Assembly (NCBI RefSeq): GCF_900215435.1
Contig: NZ_OCMY01000004.1
Coordinates: forward strand, 1 to 64,000
Direction: 5' to 3'
Length of the DNA stretch: 64,000 bases
Source: Candidatus Pantoea floridensis
GTDB taxonomy: Bacteria > Pseudomonadota > Gammaproteobacteria > Enterobacterales > Enterobacteriaceae
Each line of letters begins with the position of its first letter. Position 1 is the stretch's first letter. The translations under genes were made by a program, and so were the position numbers. The notes beneath the pieces were generated by a model. That model had not been told where the DNA came from, ran no database searches, and worked only from the letters and a program-made list of their open reading frames with translations. Positions 16,914 through 25,105 of this stretch are shown here, piece after piece.

Positions 16914-18875
16914 CTATGGTCGTGGTAAATCTCTGTATACAGGACGCACATTTTCATCGTCCCGGTGTTGAGGTTCGGCCTGTTTCAGCTCCGGCTGAAC
17001 ATCACGATTGCGCAGGCTTTCTTCAGTCGCATGTACGCTGGCCATCAGCTTAGGATCGCTCACCTTAAATACACGCCCGTTATCTTTAGTAAGGTTTCTC
17101 ACCACGCCCGAGTACAGTACGCGGTTAATGGCCTTTTGTTCGCCGCTCAGAACCGTGTTATCTCCACTGCGCCAGGCAGTCAGCTCAGCCGCAAGGTCAT
17201 TATTGAAACGATCCGACTTGCTGTCAGGTGCAGGGTAGACTTCGACTCTGTCACCAAAGTCTGTGACGGCTGGTTTACCGTCGCGAAGATAGCTGACCGT
17301 TCCATCACGCAGGAGTCGCGTCTCATGTTCGCTCGATTTAAACGTTGGCACATCATCACCCGGGCCATAATGAATAACGGCATTAGGTTCCGGCCACGCA
17401 GTTTTCTGTTGACGGGCAGCGCGTTTCTCACGATAAGCCCAGCCACGCATCTGACTTAGTGCGGCCGCATCGCCTTTCACCGCTTCACGTTCAACCCATG
17501 ACTTCCAGCTCAGCGGCCGGTTTTCTCCGGTCTCTTTCAGAGTCTGGCGTTCTTGTCGCAGCTGCAGGCGCAGTTCGGCCATGGCCTTCATCTTTTCAAA
17601 CTCGGCAACGCGGTACATCAGTTTGCGCATCAGCGGATCCCTCACGCTTTCACGGACGTGGGCTTTGGCCACCACGCAGTGGGAGGCAATCTGACGGAAC
17701 CGCTCACCTGCTCGCAGGTCAGGTTTTTCCCAGCCGTTACGATAAGCCTCATAGCGCGCACGCAGAATGTCTCGCGCTATCGCTCGGGCTTCGCGACGTT
17801 CACGACGAGCTTCCTGATCACGCACGTGCAACTGAGGCAGGTAACAGTTCTGCATGTCCAGCATGCCGTCTTCAGGACGGTCAGGATTATAAACGGGCGG
17901 GGCTGGTTGATACTTGCCGTGCTGACTGACCATTGAGGTCAGGCTGATGTCCGGATGAACGTCTGAAGCTTTCACGCTGACGCCTTCCGGGTTCATCAGA
18001 TCGTATACGGCAAGGCCACCGTTCTGCTCGCGTAATCCCAGCCCGCGGGTATAGAGAATATTATGAAGGCGGTCCCAGCTCATTTTGTCCTGAGCAATCA
18101 CGTCAGAAAGAATCTGACGGGTTTCGCGTACAGCATAGCCATGCAGGCTTTCTTTATCTGAGAAGATTTCACGCTTAGCCGCACCGCGTGGAGCAGAGGG
18201 CATATCGCGACGGGTACGGTGAAGATCACCATACGCATCCATATGCCAGCTGCCGTTATCAACTTTAAAGCCGAGCTCGCGCTCCAGCACGCGGCAGCAC
18301 TTCTGCAGTTCGTCGGCGTCGTTCCACATGTTTTGCGCGCGGAACGTGGCCGGGTGAACGCGGTTAGCTGATACGTGACAGTGGATATTGTCCGTGTCGC
18401 GGTGAATGGCGGCCACGTACTGATGTTCTTCCATACCCAGCTGCTTGAGGCTGTAACGCACTGAGCGGAATACCGCATCGGGTGACGGATCTTCGTCGCT
18501 CTGCCAGGACAGGATAAAGTGATAAACCGCGTCTTTGCAGTGGCGGTTCTGCGAGGCCGTCAGGTTCATTTCTGACGCAGCGGTATCCAGTGAGAAGCAG
18601 TTGGTTTCACACAGCACTTCACCGGAGAGCACGCGCTGAATGCCCTCGGGTGAAATGCTGACGATCTCGGTAACAGGTGTTGCGCGCTTACGGCCGACGT
18701 AATCAACCAGCTGACCAAATCCCGGCGTGGCGACATACTCAGTTCCCGAGGTATGGGCCGCTTCGTGCGTCACGGCTTCACCCGGTTTCTTTTCCTCGCG
18801 CGTGCTCACGTAGCTGACCAGCTTTTTAAAGCTGGTCTTCTTATCGCGACGCTTCGGCGGGATGATCACATTCAT
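16914..18875 (-). CDS. mobA: MOBP-family relaxase
   Basis: 653-residue relaxase that nicks oriT and pilots the strand into the recipient. Tyr22 in the segment LVSYVSTREEK is the likely catalytic tyrosine. The metal-binding histidine motif HRDTDNIHCHV is at about residues 158-168. The long C-terminal part is helical and Arg-rich. The layout (mobA-mobB, oriT, divergent mobC) is that of IncL/M plasmids such as pCTX-M3; nikB of IncI is the related name. The ATG overlaps the mobB stop, so the two are translationally coupled. Confidence 0.88.
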   Translation of the reverse strand: MNVIIPPKRRDKKTSFKKLVSYVSTREEKKPGEAVTHEAAHTSGTEYVATPGFGQLVDYVGRKRATPVTEIVSISPEGIQRVLSGEVLCETNCFSLDTAASEMNLTASQNRHCKDAVYHFILSWQSDEDPSPDAVFRSVRYSLKQLGMEEHQYVAAIHRDTDNIHCHVSANRVHPATFRAQNMWNDADELQKCCRVLERELGFKVDNGSWHMDAYGDLHRTRRDMPSAPRGAAKREIFSDKESLHGYAVRETRQILSDVIAQDKMSWDRLHNILYTRGLGLREQNGGLAVYDLMNPEGVSVKASDVHPDISLTSMVSQHGKYQPAPPVYNPDRPEDGMLDMQNCYLPQLHVRDQEARRERREARAIARDILRARYEAYRNGWEKPDLRAGERFRQIASHCVVAKAHVRESVRDPLMRKLMYRVAEFEKMKAMAELRLQLRQERQTLKETGENRPLSWKSWVEREAVKGDAAALSQMRGWAYREKRAARQQKTAWPEPNAVIHYGPGDDVPTFKSSEHETRLLRDGTVSYLRDGKPAVTDFGDRVEVYPAPDSKSDRFNNDLAAELTAWRSGDNTVLSGEQKAINRVLYSGVVRNLTKDNGRVFKVSDPKLMASVHATEESLRNRDVQPELKQAEPQHRDDENVRPVYRDLPRP

Positions 18876-19216
18876 TAGTTTTTCATGTCCTCAACGGGAA
18901 CCGGCGTCATGTCCAGCGCGTTAATGGCGTGCTTGATGCTGGCCAGCACCTCAGAAAACTGGTGGCTGAGTTCGGTGGTCATGTTCGCCTGCATCTGGGT
19001 GTAAAGGTGTTTCTGCAGGCCACCCAGACGCAGCAGCTCATTCATCATGCGAATATCGGTACGCACGGTAATGCGGCGATTCAATGCCGTACGGCGCAGG
19101 TATTCAGAGGTCGTCAGGCCTGCGGCGATGGCCTTCTTTTTAATGGCATCAGCCTCAGCTTCCGTACAGCGAAGCTGGATCAATGTGTTCTTCTGACGCT
19201 TTTCACTTTTCGACAT
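18875..19216 (-). CDS. mobB: Relaxosome accessory protein, NikA/MobB type
   Basis: 113-residue ribbon-helix-helix protein: IQLRCTEAEADAIKKKAIAAGLTTSEYLRRTALNR is the typical NikA/MobC-superfamily DNA-binding segment. It is followed by an RxxNELLRLGG motif and a C-terminal helix. In IncI and IncL/M plasmids this protein binds next to nic and recruits the relaxase. It begins at the edge of oriT and overlaps the relaxase gene by one base. Confidence 0.85.
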   Translation of the reverse strand: MSKSEKRQKNTLIQLRCTEAEADAIKKKAIAAGLTTSEYLRRTALNRRITVRTDIRMMNELLRLGGLQKHLYTQMQANMTTELSHQFSEVLASIKHAINALDMTPVPVEDMKN

Positions 19217-19380
19217 AACTCAACCTTGGCACATTACCCGGGTCTCGGGGCGGAGCCCTGAGCAGGTCGTTTTGGCGTTACCGTCTGCGTGCAGGCGGTA
19301 ATGACAAAACATTTCCTGTCCCATCTTTTAATCAACTATTTGTATTTTGCCACTTAGCTGCTTAGAAGTAAACCAGCGTC
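19217..19380. other. oriT: Putative origin of transfer (oriT)
   Basis: Non-coding 240-base gap between divergent mobB and mobC. It holds an imperfect inverted repeat TTACCGTCTGC-gt-GCAGGCGGTAA (one mismatch, around 19280-19302) and a second, CTCGGGGC-gga-GCCCTGAG (one mismatch, around 19236-19254). The GGTCTCGGGGCGGAGCCCTG stretch resembles the bom/oriT segment of mobilisable plasmids. The nick position cannot be fixed by eye. The gene order places the leading region to the right, so the plus strand should enter the recipient first. Confidence 0.65.
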
Positions 19381-19458
19381 ATGGGAGGTGATGGGGGTGG
19401 AAATAGTGGTGCAAATCCAGCAAAATCGTGTTTTTACCATTCTGAAGGAAGAAATAAG

Positions 19459-19782
19459 ATGGCGGTACGTAATGTTTTCACGCAGGAGCAGCTGGATGAG
19501 GCGCGCAGGAAGCTGGAAAATCTCCCGGATTTGACGCCTCAGCGCATCACCAGAGAAGCGGCGCTGGAAAATCTGAAGGACACCATTCTGGTGCTGGCGA
19601 AAGAGAAAGGTTACACGGTTACGGATATTAAGTCGGCGCTGGATGCCATGGAATTCCGTTTCAGTGAGAAGGCGATTTCCGCTGTGGTGAACGAGGGAAG
19701 TGGAAAGAAAAAACGGACTCCGCGTAAGGCGGAGGCAGTACAGCAGAAAACCACGCCGCAGGACAATCAGCCTGCATCATGA
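19459..19782 (+). CDS. mobC: MobC-like mobilisation accessory protein
   Basis: 107-residue helical protein, divergent from mobB across oriT, as in IncL/M plasmids. Helices such as EQLDEARRKLENLPDL and LENLKDTILVLAKEKGYTVTDI precede a Lys-rich, proline-containing tail. The start at 19459 is chosen for its GAAGGAAG ribosome binding site; the frame runs further upstream into oriT without one. Relatives are often mislabelled as molybdopterin proteins because of the shared name MobC. A relaxosome role is inferred from position. Confidence 0.7.
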   Translation: MAVRNVFTQEQLDEARRKLENLPDLTPQRITREAALENLKDTILVLAKEKGYTVTDIKSALDAMEFRFSEKAISAVVNEGSGKKKRTPRKAEAVQQKTTPQDNQPAS

Positions 19783-19784
19783 AG

Positions 19785-19826
19785 AATTCCGGCAGGTTTA
19801 ATGAGTGCCTGCCGGAATTATTTTTT
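19785..19826 (+). terminator. Rho-independent terminator after mobC
   Basis: Twelve-base perfect stem AATTCCGGCAGG/CCTGCCGGAATT followed by ATTTTTT, three bases after the mobC stop. It also lies at the end of the convergent gene 19825-20220. Confidence 0.9.
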
Positions 19827-20220
19827 ACCAGTTATGTACGCTGAATCCTTCAAGAAGGTCAGCATCAGCGTCGAAGTGAATCATCGAAGCCTGGCACTTT
19901 TCAGACAGAAAGGTGACAACGTGACAGAAGTCATCAGACAGCCCCGCCCTCCTGAGTTCCTTAATCGCGTCAGAACTCGCTGACAGGCGGAGCAGAAATC
20001 CGTACCGCGTGGGATGTATCCAGTGACAGACCCCCTCTTCACCGCTCAGCCAGGGCGACAGTGAATCCAGAATTTCAGAATCAGCCTGCGTCATGTGTGC
20101 ATTACTGATAACCGCGCAGCGACAGATTTCCGGTTCATTTGGCTGGCATTGAATATCATTTAATGAAGTCATTTGTGCATACCGTATGAATGACGGTCCC
20201 CGATATTGTGTGAAGTTCAT
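19825..20220 (-). CDS. DUF5983-like protein of the leading region
   Basis: 131-residue protein. The order of motifs fits the DUF5983 family found beside plasmid leading regions and YeeU/CbtA modules: AVISNAHMTQADSEILDSLS, then GFLLRLSASSDAI, and a C-terminal FDADADLLEGFSVHNW. The family has no known biochemical role. This is the first gene of the leading region and would be reached first by the entering plus strand. The start is ambiguous (20220 or 20172); neither has a strong ribosome binding site. Confidence 0.65.
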   Translation of the reverse strand: MNFTQYRGPSFIRYAQMTSLNDIQCQPNEPEICRCAVISNAHMTQADSEILDSLSPWLSGEEGVCHWIHPTRYGFLLRLSASSDAIKELRRAGLSDDFCHVVTFLSEKCQASMIHFDADADLLEGFSVHNW

Positions 20221-20283
20221 TTCGGTTCTAATTCGTGAGCAGGCTTGGTTTTTCTCCCACTCACGGTAACGTTGTTTTTCCCG

Positions 20284-20700
20284 TTAGCAGCGAAGAACCG
20301 TAAATCCGGTGTCAAAGTCATATACCGCTAACGGGTAACGAACACCGACGTAAATTTTACGCCCTTCCGGTTCGTCGGTAGGCTCATCAATGACGGTCAG
20401 TTCCTGAAACTCATGCCCCTGAATGCCCCCCGGTCCGGTGAATACACCCCAGTGACAAATGTAGTCAGCAAGGTCATTGAACTGCTCCTGCGTGAGAGGT
20501 TTATCTTCCTCAGTTTCGCTGTTTTCGAGCTGCTGAACCGCATCAGAGATGGCGCGTTCGGTGATGCTATAGATTTGCGTGTATTCCTCATTTGTTAGCG
20601 GGCGGCCGAGGCTGAAGGAAACAGACTCAGCAACCAGATCCGCATATCCTTCGTGAGAACTGTTCATGCCTTCCGAAATATCTGTGATGGTCAAATTCAT
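20284..20700 (-). CDS. Hypothetical leading-region protein
   Basis: 138-residue acidic protein starting MNLTITDISEGMNSS. I recognise no family. A Thr/Glu-rich segment (NSETEEDKPLTQEQFNDLA) sits in the middle and the end is strand-rich (KIYVGVRYPLAVYDFDTGF). The start at 20700 is preferred over one five codons upstream because that one lies inside the preceding gene. It follows the upstream gene by five bases, so the two form an operon. Confidence 0.65.
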   Translation of the reverse strand: MNLTITDISEGMNSSHEGYADLVAESVSFSLGRPLTNEEYTQIYSITERAISDAVQQLENSETEEDKPLTQEQFNDLADYICHWGVFTGPGGIQGHEFQELTVIDEPTDEPEGRKIYVGVRYPLAVYDFDTGFTVLRC

Positions 20701-20705
20701 TTTAT

Positions 20706-21053
20706 TTAGTCCCACTTAGCATGTTCATCGGATTCCGCTGCGAAGTGCATACGGGCGGTATTCAGCGCGCTTTCAAAGGAGATTTCACCATCATCCGGCC
20801 AGCAGTGTGCGCACAGGTGCATAAGGTCTGTCAGAAGGTCGGTGACGGCGGTCTCTGCCGGTTCGGTGCTGTCTCCGATCCCCGTCTGGTCCGCGAAGTC
20901 CAATAGTGCGGATGCCGCCAGGCTGATGCGGCGGGCGTTATCGTTCCCCTCTTCAGAAGCTTCTGCCCGCTGTGACAGCGCCTGTAAATCAAGGATGCTG
21001 AACGTTTCTTCTGACGGTGAAGCGGTCAGTGAGTTGATAGATTCGGATTTCAT
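20706..21053 (-). CDS. Conserved leading-region protein, unknown function
   Basis: 115-residue acidic protein. The pattern RRISLAASALLDFADQ, then TAVTDLLTDLMHLCAHC and ALNTARMHFAAE is seen in many small proteins of enterobacterial plasmid leading regions. No function is known. It is followed closely by the gene ending at 20284 and lies downstream of the 190-residue gene at 21141-21713. Confidence 0.7.
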   Translation of the reverse strand: MKSESINSLTASPSEETFSILDLQALSQRAEASEEGNDNARRISLAASALLDFADQTGIGDSTEPAETAVTDLLTDLMHLCAHCWPDDGEISFESALNTARMHFAAESDEHAKWD

Positions 21054-21140
21054 TGTGAAGACCTCTTTAATGCTGTGACGCTCAGAACGGGACAGAAAAA
21101 CAACGTCATGAGGCCGGATTTTCTCCGGCCCCTCTGCGCA

Positions 21141-21713
21141 TCAGGCGCAAATTTTCCGGTTATAAATCACCTTAAAATCGGTGTATTCGGGACTGTCTCG
21201 CAGTGGCTCCAGCCGCACCACGTTTTCCGCTACGCCGTTCATGGTCAGCACACGCTCGATGCCTGCGTGCCAGTCTTCTGCCGCGTTCAAAGGAAACCAG
21301 AGGTTATTGTTCATTCCGCTCAGCAGCGGATCGGAGCACACGTGCACGCCGCGACCATGTCGGTTATTGTCGCTTACCGTTACGATCAGTTCGCCGCGCA
21401 CCTGACGCGTAAATGACGCGCGCACCAGCTGCGTCACCACATCGTCCCAGCTCCACTCCTTATCATCCGGGACAGGCAGTTCGACGGAGCGCAGGGACTT
21501 ACACCCCGCGCGCGCCATGCTCTGCGCCAGCCCTAATACGGAAGGCTCACCGCAGCTCGCGTCTGCGCCGGTGATCCAGTTGCCGTGGTGATAAAACGCT
21601 TCGTCGCCGTTATCCAGGCGGATAAAGGCATATTCGCCCAGCACGCGGATGATGTCGTTCTGCGTCACGGGTGCCAGCGCGAAAGGTAAATTCAGGGGCG
21701 TTGCGATGCTCAT
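21141..21713 (-). CDS. Hypothetical leading-region protein
   Basis: 190-residue protein starting MSIATPLNLPFALAPVT. No family is recognised. It has a strand-rich beginning (YAFIRLDNGDEAFYHHGNW) and a middle with a Trp-rich patch (DKEWSWDDVVTQLV). The start is fixed by a four-base overlap (ATGA) with the stop of the small gene upstream, which indicates coupled translation. Confidence 0.65.
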   Translation of the reverse strand: MSIATPLNLPFALAPVTQNDIIRVLGEYAFIRLDNGDEAFYHHGNWITGADASCGEPSVLGLAQSMARAGCKSLRSVELPVPDDKEWSWDDVVTQLVRASFTRQVRGELIVTVSDNNRHGRGVHVCSDPLLSGMNNNLWFPLNAAEDWHAGIERVLTMNGVAENVVRLEPLRDSPEYTDFKVIYNRKICA

Positions 21714-21859
21714 GCCTGTACCTCCAGCTGCTGACGTACGGCGCGCATGAAGTGTGGCCACTGGTTAAAGGTCATTTTCGGTACGCGCACACCACGTCCG
21801 CTGTTGAAAGCTTTTACAAATGCCGTTGCCTGTGCGAGGATTTGCGGGTCAAAAATCAT
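21710..21859 (-). CDS. Small leading-region protein, 49 residues
   Basis: A 49-residue frame, MIFDPQILAQATAFVKAFNS followed by GRGVRVPKMTFNQWPHFMRA, begins seven bases after a good GGAGAG ribosome binding site. Its stop overlaps the next start (ATGA). The tight coupling and good ribosome binding site support a real gene although it is short. The function is unknown. The sequence is basic with aromatic residues, so nucleic acid binding is possible but not shown. Confidence 0.7.
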   Translation of the reverse strand: MIFDPQILAQATAFVKAFNSGRGVRVPKMTFNQWPHFMRAVRQQLEVQA

Positions 21860-21944
21860 ATTGCTCTCCAGAGAGTCTGGTCTTTGATGAGGCAGCCAGG
21901 TGGGACTGGCCGCCGTGAATGAAGCAGGGGCTACCCTGCTTTTT

Positions 21945-22502
21945 TTACGCCTGAACGGCGGCTGTTTCTGCCGCGCTATCCTTCTTCAGTTCTTCGGCCA
22001 GCCACTGGCTGGCGTTCATCCACGCTTTCTCGCCTTGCTCTCCGAAATGGTTCAGTGCCAGATGACCGGCTTTTGTCCAGACCTCCAGAACGTCAGCAGG
22101 CAGGGTAGACTCAGGCACATTCATCGCCTGAACCCTCACGGCCTTTGCCAAGTCATGCAATTCAAACCAGAAAAACTCACGGCGCACGCTGAGCGCCAGC
22201 GTCTTATCGTTCAGTCCGGTCAGTGATTCCAGACGGTCATGCAGCGTCTTACGCACACCGCTGCGGTTGATGTCAGTACGAAGCCCGCGGCCAGCTTCTG
22301 CTTCAAAGTTAAACGCTCGCCAGATAAGGCAGCCCGACGGCTCGCGTACGACCAGGCGGAAGTGAGTGCCCTGATCGTCCTCAATGAAGACGTTGCTGAA
22401 AGCGGCTGTTACGTTCATCGCCTGGTCGCGCGTAAAAGTGCCGTTGCCCAGCGCCGCTACGCAGCGCAGTTCGGTGGTGGTGCCCGTCTGGGTTGAAATC
22501 AT
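21945..22502 (-). CDS. Hypothetical leading-region protein behind repeat R1
   Basis: 185-residue protein starting [19 protein letters not shown]. Strand-rich N-terminal half ([19 protein letters not shown]) and helical C-terminal half ([20 protein letters not shown]). No family is recognised. The start is chosen for AGGAG ten bases upstream; a longer frame runs into repeat R1. It is the first gene downstream of R1 on the minus strand, in the same way that the DUF4942 gene follows R2. Confidence 0.65.
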   Translation of the reverse strand: MISTQTGTTTELRCVAALGNGTFTRDQAMNVTAAFSNVFIEDDQGTHFRLVVREPSGCLIWRAFNFEAEAGRGLRTDINRSGVRKTLHDRLESLTGLNDKTLALSVRREFFWFELHDLAKAVRVQAMNVPESTLPADVLEVWTKAGHLALNHFGEQGEKAWMNASQWLAEELKKDSAAETAAVQA

Positions 22503-22560
22503 GATGTGCTCCTGTCTGAAATTAATGATCCGGCTGACCGCCGCGCGGTGCCTGAAAAGC

Positions 22561-23004
22561 CCTTCTCTGACGCGGGTTTCTTCTTTCCGGTCTGGCCTTT
22601 CGCGGCAAAGGGCAAAGGAGCAACGTCGAAGTGAAGGCATAAAGGGGCGGAGGCAAAAAGTTTTTGTGGCCCTTTCGCAAAAAGTTTTTGCCGGAGTGCA
22701 TTTAACCCCTTTCTGCCTGAACCGGCGGTGCTACGACCAGCCCTCCGCGCAAGGGCTGGCCGGAACGCAGGGAAGCGTCAGAAGGGACGTTGCAGACCGC
22801 CCCGCGGGCTGGCCCTGAAGTCCCGGCGGGGTTTGCCGGGACGGTGAAAGCGACGGCGAAGCCGGCAGCAGCCGTTGACCTCAGCCATCAGACCCTAGCC
22901 GTCAGGCACGGAGCGCGGCCTTTCGCGTTCCGGCGGAGCTTACCGGCTTTGCCGGTTAGCGCAGTAGGGCTCGACGACCCGGCTTGCCGGGGAGCCGAAG
23001 GGGG
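22561..23004. repeat. Leading-region repeat R1 (about 444 bp)
   Basis: Nearly identical to 27381-27823: roughly 14 differences and one-base indels by eye. GC-rich with many short inverted repeats, including two copies of CAAAAAGTTTTTG 19 bases apart (22652-22690). It lies 58 bases upstream of a minus-strand gene in the leading region. Placement and structure fit a single-stranded-DNA promoter of the Frpo type, but this is inference. Proline/alanine-rich open frames inside it occur in both copies and are not convincing genes. Confidence 0.85.
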
Positions 23005-23133
23005 CCATGGCCCGTGACCTGCGGGTGTGTATTCTTTCAGGAGGGAAATGGCTTAAGCACAACTGCAGGAGCAAAGAGAGCAAGACAGAGGGATGTCTGT
23101 ATCACATGAGGAAGCGTCCGCGAAGGAAAATAG

Positions 23134-23157
23134 CCGGTGCGTCAGCACCGGGTTTTT
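23134..23157. terminator. Hairpin terminator
   Basis: CCGGTGC-gtca-GCACCGG followed by GTTTTT on the plus strand, with CTATTTT on the other side. It lies 20 bases past the stop of the membrane protein gene 23177-23566, so it can end that minus-strand transcript before R1. Confidence 0.7.
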
Positions 23158-23176
23158 ACCTGCAGAGTCGCGGAGT

Positions 23177-23566
23177 TTATCCCTGCGCACGCGACCTGAT
23201 GCGGTACAGCGCAACCGCAACGATGACCGCACCCATAATCATGGACAAAAGCGGCAGTAGCCGCCCGTGGGCAGAGTACAGCATGTCAGCGCCTTCCTGC
23301 CCGCCCGCCGCCGGGTCAGCCAGCAAGTTCATTCCGCCCCACACGCACAGAAACACGCCGCCTGCCGGTACAGCCAGTGCAAGGAGTTTAATCACTATTA
23401 AGTCACCTGCAGGCTGCGGGTGTTTCGAGGCCAGCAGGCGCGCCAGCACGAAACACATCGCGTAGCCGCACCAGTATGTCAGGCTGCTTATCTCGCCCGG
23501 CACAAAGAACTGGAAGGCCAGCGCATAACCCAGGCTCAGCAGGGAACCCAGCATTAAAAAACTCAT
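23177..23566 (-). CDS. Small polytopic membrane protein
   Basis: 129-residue protein with four hydrophobic segments: LGSLLSLGYALAFQFFV, LTYWCGYAMCFVLARLLA, VIKLLALAVPAGGVFLCVWG and LLPLLSMIMGAVIVAVAL. No family is recognised. It lies downstream of the HigBA-type module on the same strand, about 80 bases after its end, and is followed by a terminator. A role in the recipient membrane early after transfer would fit its place but is speculation. Confidence 0.6.
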   Translation of the reverse strand: MSFLMLGSLLSLGYALAFQFFVPGEISSLTYWCGYAMCFVLARLLASKHPQPAGDLIVIKLLALAVPAGGVFLCVWGGMNLLADPAAGGQEGADMLYSAHGRLLPLLSMIMGAVIVAVALYRIRSRAQG

Positions 23567-23647
23567 TATCGTTTCCTCATGCGCCGAGCAGTCAGGCAGC
23601 GCTGATATTAAGTTATGCGAGTGTTGTGGATGTCGTATGGATCCGCC

Positions 23648-23962
23648 TTACAGCTGCGCGAGTGTCCGCAACGTCTCCGGATTCTGCTGAACCATGCGGA
23701 TCAGCAGGACGGCCTGAGCATTCGGCTTAGCTCTGCCCTGCTCCCAGTTCTGATAGGTGGACTCGCCCGTGTGAAGATAGTGTGCGAAGACCGCCTGTGA
23801 CAGGTTAAGTTTTTCGCGCACGTCGCGCAGCTCCTGCGGCGCGATGGTGACGGGCGCGCGCTTGCTGACCTTGTAAGTTTTGAGCGTGATTTTTCCGTCC
23901 TGGTGATCTTTCAGCTCCTGCATACCCGTCATCAGCTCACTGAAAATGTCGCGTTCAGTCAT
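23648..23962 (-). CDS. higA: HigA/NadS-type antitoxin
   Basis: 104-residue XRE-family helix-turn-helix protein. The DNA-binding part is LRDVREKLNLSQAVFAHYLHTGESTYQNWEQGR, at about residues 44-76. The N-terminal segment MTERDIFSELMTGMQELKDH is typical of antitoxins encoded after a HigB/RelE toxin. It should neutralise the toxin and repress the shared promoter, probably at the 18-bp palindrome ahead of the toxin gene. It overlaps the toxin gene by eight bases. Confidence 0.85.
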   Translation of the reverse strand: MTERDIFSELMTGMQELKDHQDGKITLKTYKVSKRAPVTIAPQELRDVREKLNLSQAVFAHYLHTGESTYQNWEQGRAKPNAQAVLLIRMVQQNPETLRTLAQL

Positions 23963-24299
23963 GTCTCAGCCCCTTTTTAATTACGTTCAGCGCCTCCGCC
24001 AGGGCGTCGCGCTGCTGTTTCGTCAGATCGTCACGCTGATCTTTATCGTAGATGGTGAACAGGATGAACTGGCCTTTTTCATTGGTCCAGTAATAGATAA
24101 CCCTGATCCCGCCCCGGCTGCCTTTGTTTCGTCGCTCATCCCGGAAGCGGACCTTTCGCAGGCCGCCAGTATCCGGGATCACATCACCTTTTTCCGGGTC
24201 GGCCAGCAGCATGTTCTGAAATAGCCTGAACTGATCATCGTTCAGGTAGTCAGCCCTGTATTTCTGGAAAGTGGAAAGCTCAATAAATAGCGCGTGCAT
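23955..24299 (-). CDS. higB: HigB/RelE-type toxin
   Basis: 114-residue RelE-superfamily toxin, an mRNA interferase acting on translating ribosomes. The pattern GGLRKVRFRDERRNKGSRGGIRVIYYW, then ILFTIYDKDQRDDLT, is typical of the HigB2/YgjM branch. The toxin comes first in the operon, as in higBA systems. A toxin-antitoxin pair in the leading region could stabilise the plasmid in new recipients. The start is at 24299, just after the palindromic operator. Confidence 0.85.
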   Translation of the reverse strand: MHALFIELSTFQKYRADYLNDDQFRLFQNMLLADPEKGDVIPDTGGLRKVRFRDERRNKGSRGGIRVIYYWTNEKGQFILFTIYDKDQRDDLTKQQRDALAEALNVIKKGLRHD

Positions 24300-24308
24300 G
24301 GTTAGTTC

Positions 24309-24351
24309 CTATCCCCAACTTGAGGACATTCTATCCTCAAGTTGGGGATAG
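24309..24351. promoter_or_regulatory. 18-bp perfect palindrome: HigBA operator and/or psiA terminator
   Basis: CTATCCCCAACTTGAGGA and its exact reverse complement lie seven bases apart. They fill the 53-base gap between the psiA stop and the toxin start. A dimeric antitoxin could bind here and autorepress. The stem could also end the psiBA transcript, although no U-run follows. Confidence 0.75.
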
Positions 24352-24352
24352 T

Positions 24353-25105
24353 TCAATCCTTATCATCAAAGAGTAAAGTCTCAGCATGGGCCGTCAGCTT
24401 GTTTGGTACCAGCCAGCGGTTCATGTCCTTCTGTTCGCTGTCCATGTGCAGCGATCGCAGGTGAATTTCTCCAGCCACTTCACAGGCAACATCTCCGGCG
24501 TACGGCTGCAGCGTTTCCAGGCCGTTCAGTGACGGAAAGCGCCGCGCCCACGCGGCGATCATGTTCTTCAGGTCGTTTTCCGGCACGCTGTCACACCAGG
24601 CGACGAACCAGCCGCGCAGCGTGTCCGGCGTGCGGAAAGCCAGCTCGGTTTCAGCCTGCCGGATGCGGTTCTCCAGCTGGCGCTCCTGATAGTCGGCCGC
24701 CTGCCATTCCCGCCGCGCCGCGTGGCTGACGGACTTATCTGCAGCGTGTTTTGCACGTTCTGCCCGGCGGAAAACGGCCTCCGGAAACAGCGTTGTGGCC
24801 AGCTCGCCCGGCAGCGGCAGCGGGCACACTTCGCCCGCAGTGCTGAGGAAAATATCCAGAGCCCCTTCCCACTCCGGTAGCGGCGCGCGTTTTTCACGCG
24901 GGCGCAGGTAAATGCCCCGGATGCGGTTCAGTGCCTGGACGCTGACGCGGCCGCTGCCGCTCAGCTGCTTCATAAACGCGGCGGCGTAGGGATAGCGGGC
25001 CAGCCGCGTCCCACGCTGCTGCGCGTGCTCAACCGCTGCGATGGCCTGCAGGGCGGCCTGACGTTCCGGCAGCAGGGTGACCAGAGAGAGTGAGTTCGGG
25101 ATCAT
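24353..25105 (-). CDS. psiA: PsiA leading-region protein
   Basis: 250-residue PsiA homologue. The N-terminal pattern LPERQAALQAIAAVEHAQQ, YPYAAAFMKQLSGSGRVS and GEVCPLPLPGELATTLFPEA matches PsiA of F-like plasmids. psiA always accompanies psiB in leading regions, but its function is not known. The start overlaps the psiB stop by four bases (ATGA). Its stop lies two bases from the large palindrome ahead of the toxin gene. Confidence 0.88.
   Translation of the reverse strand: MIPNSLSLVTLLPERQAALQAIAAVEHAQQRGTRLARYPYAAAFMKQLSGSGRVSVQALNRIRGIYLRPREKRAPLPEWEGALDIFLSTAGEVCPLPLPGELATTLFPEAVFRRAERAKHAADKSVSHAARREWQAADYQERQLENRIRQAETELAFRTPDTLRGWFVAWCDSVPENDLKNMIAAWARRFPSLNGLETLQPYAGDVACEVAGEIHLRSLHMDSEQKDMNRWLVPNKLTAHAETLLFDDKD

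Noticed and set aside
22790..23017. Proline/alanine-rich open frames on the plus strand inside R1 and R2 (also 27609-27878)
   Set aside because: They lie in a GC-rich non-coding repeat, have no ribosome binding site and no protein-like composition; the end differs between the copies.
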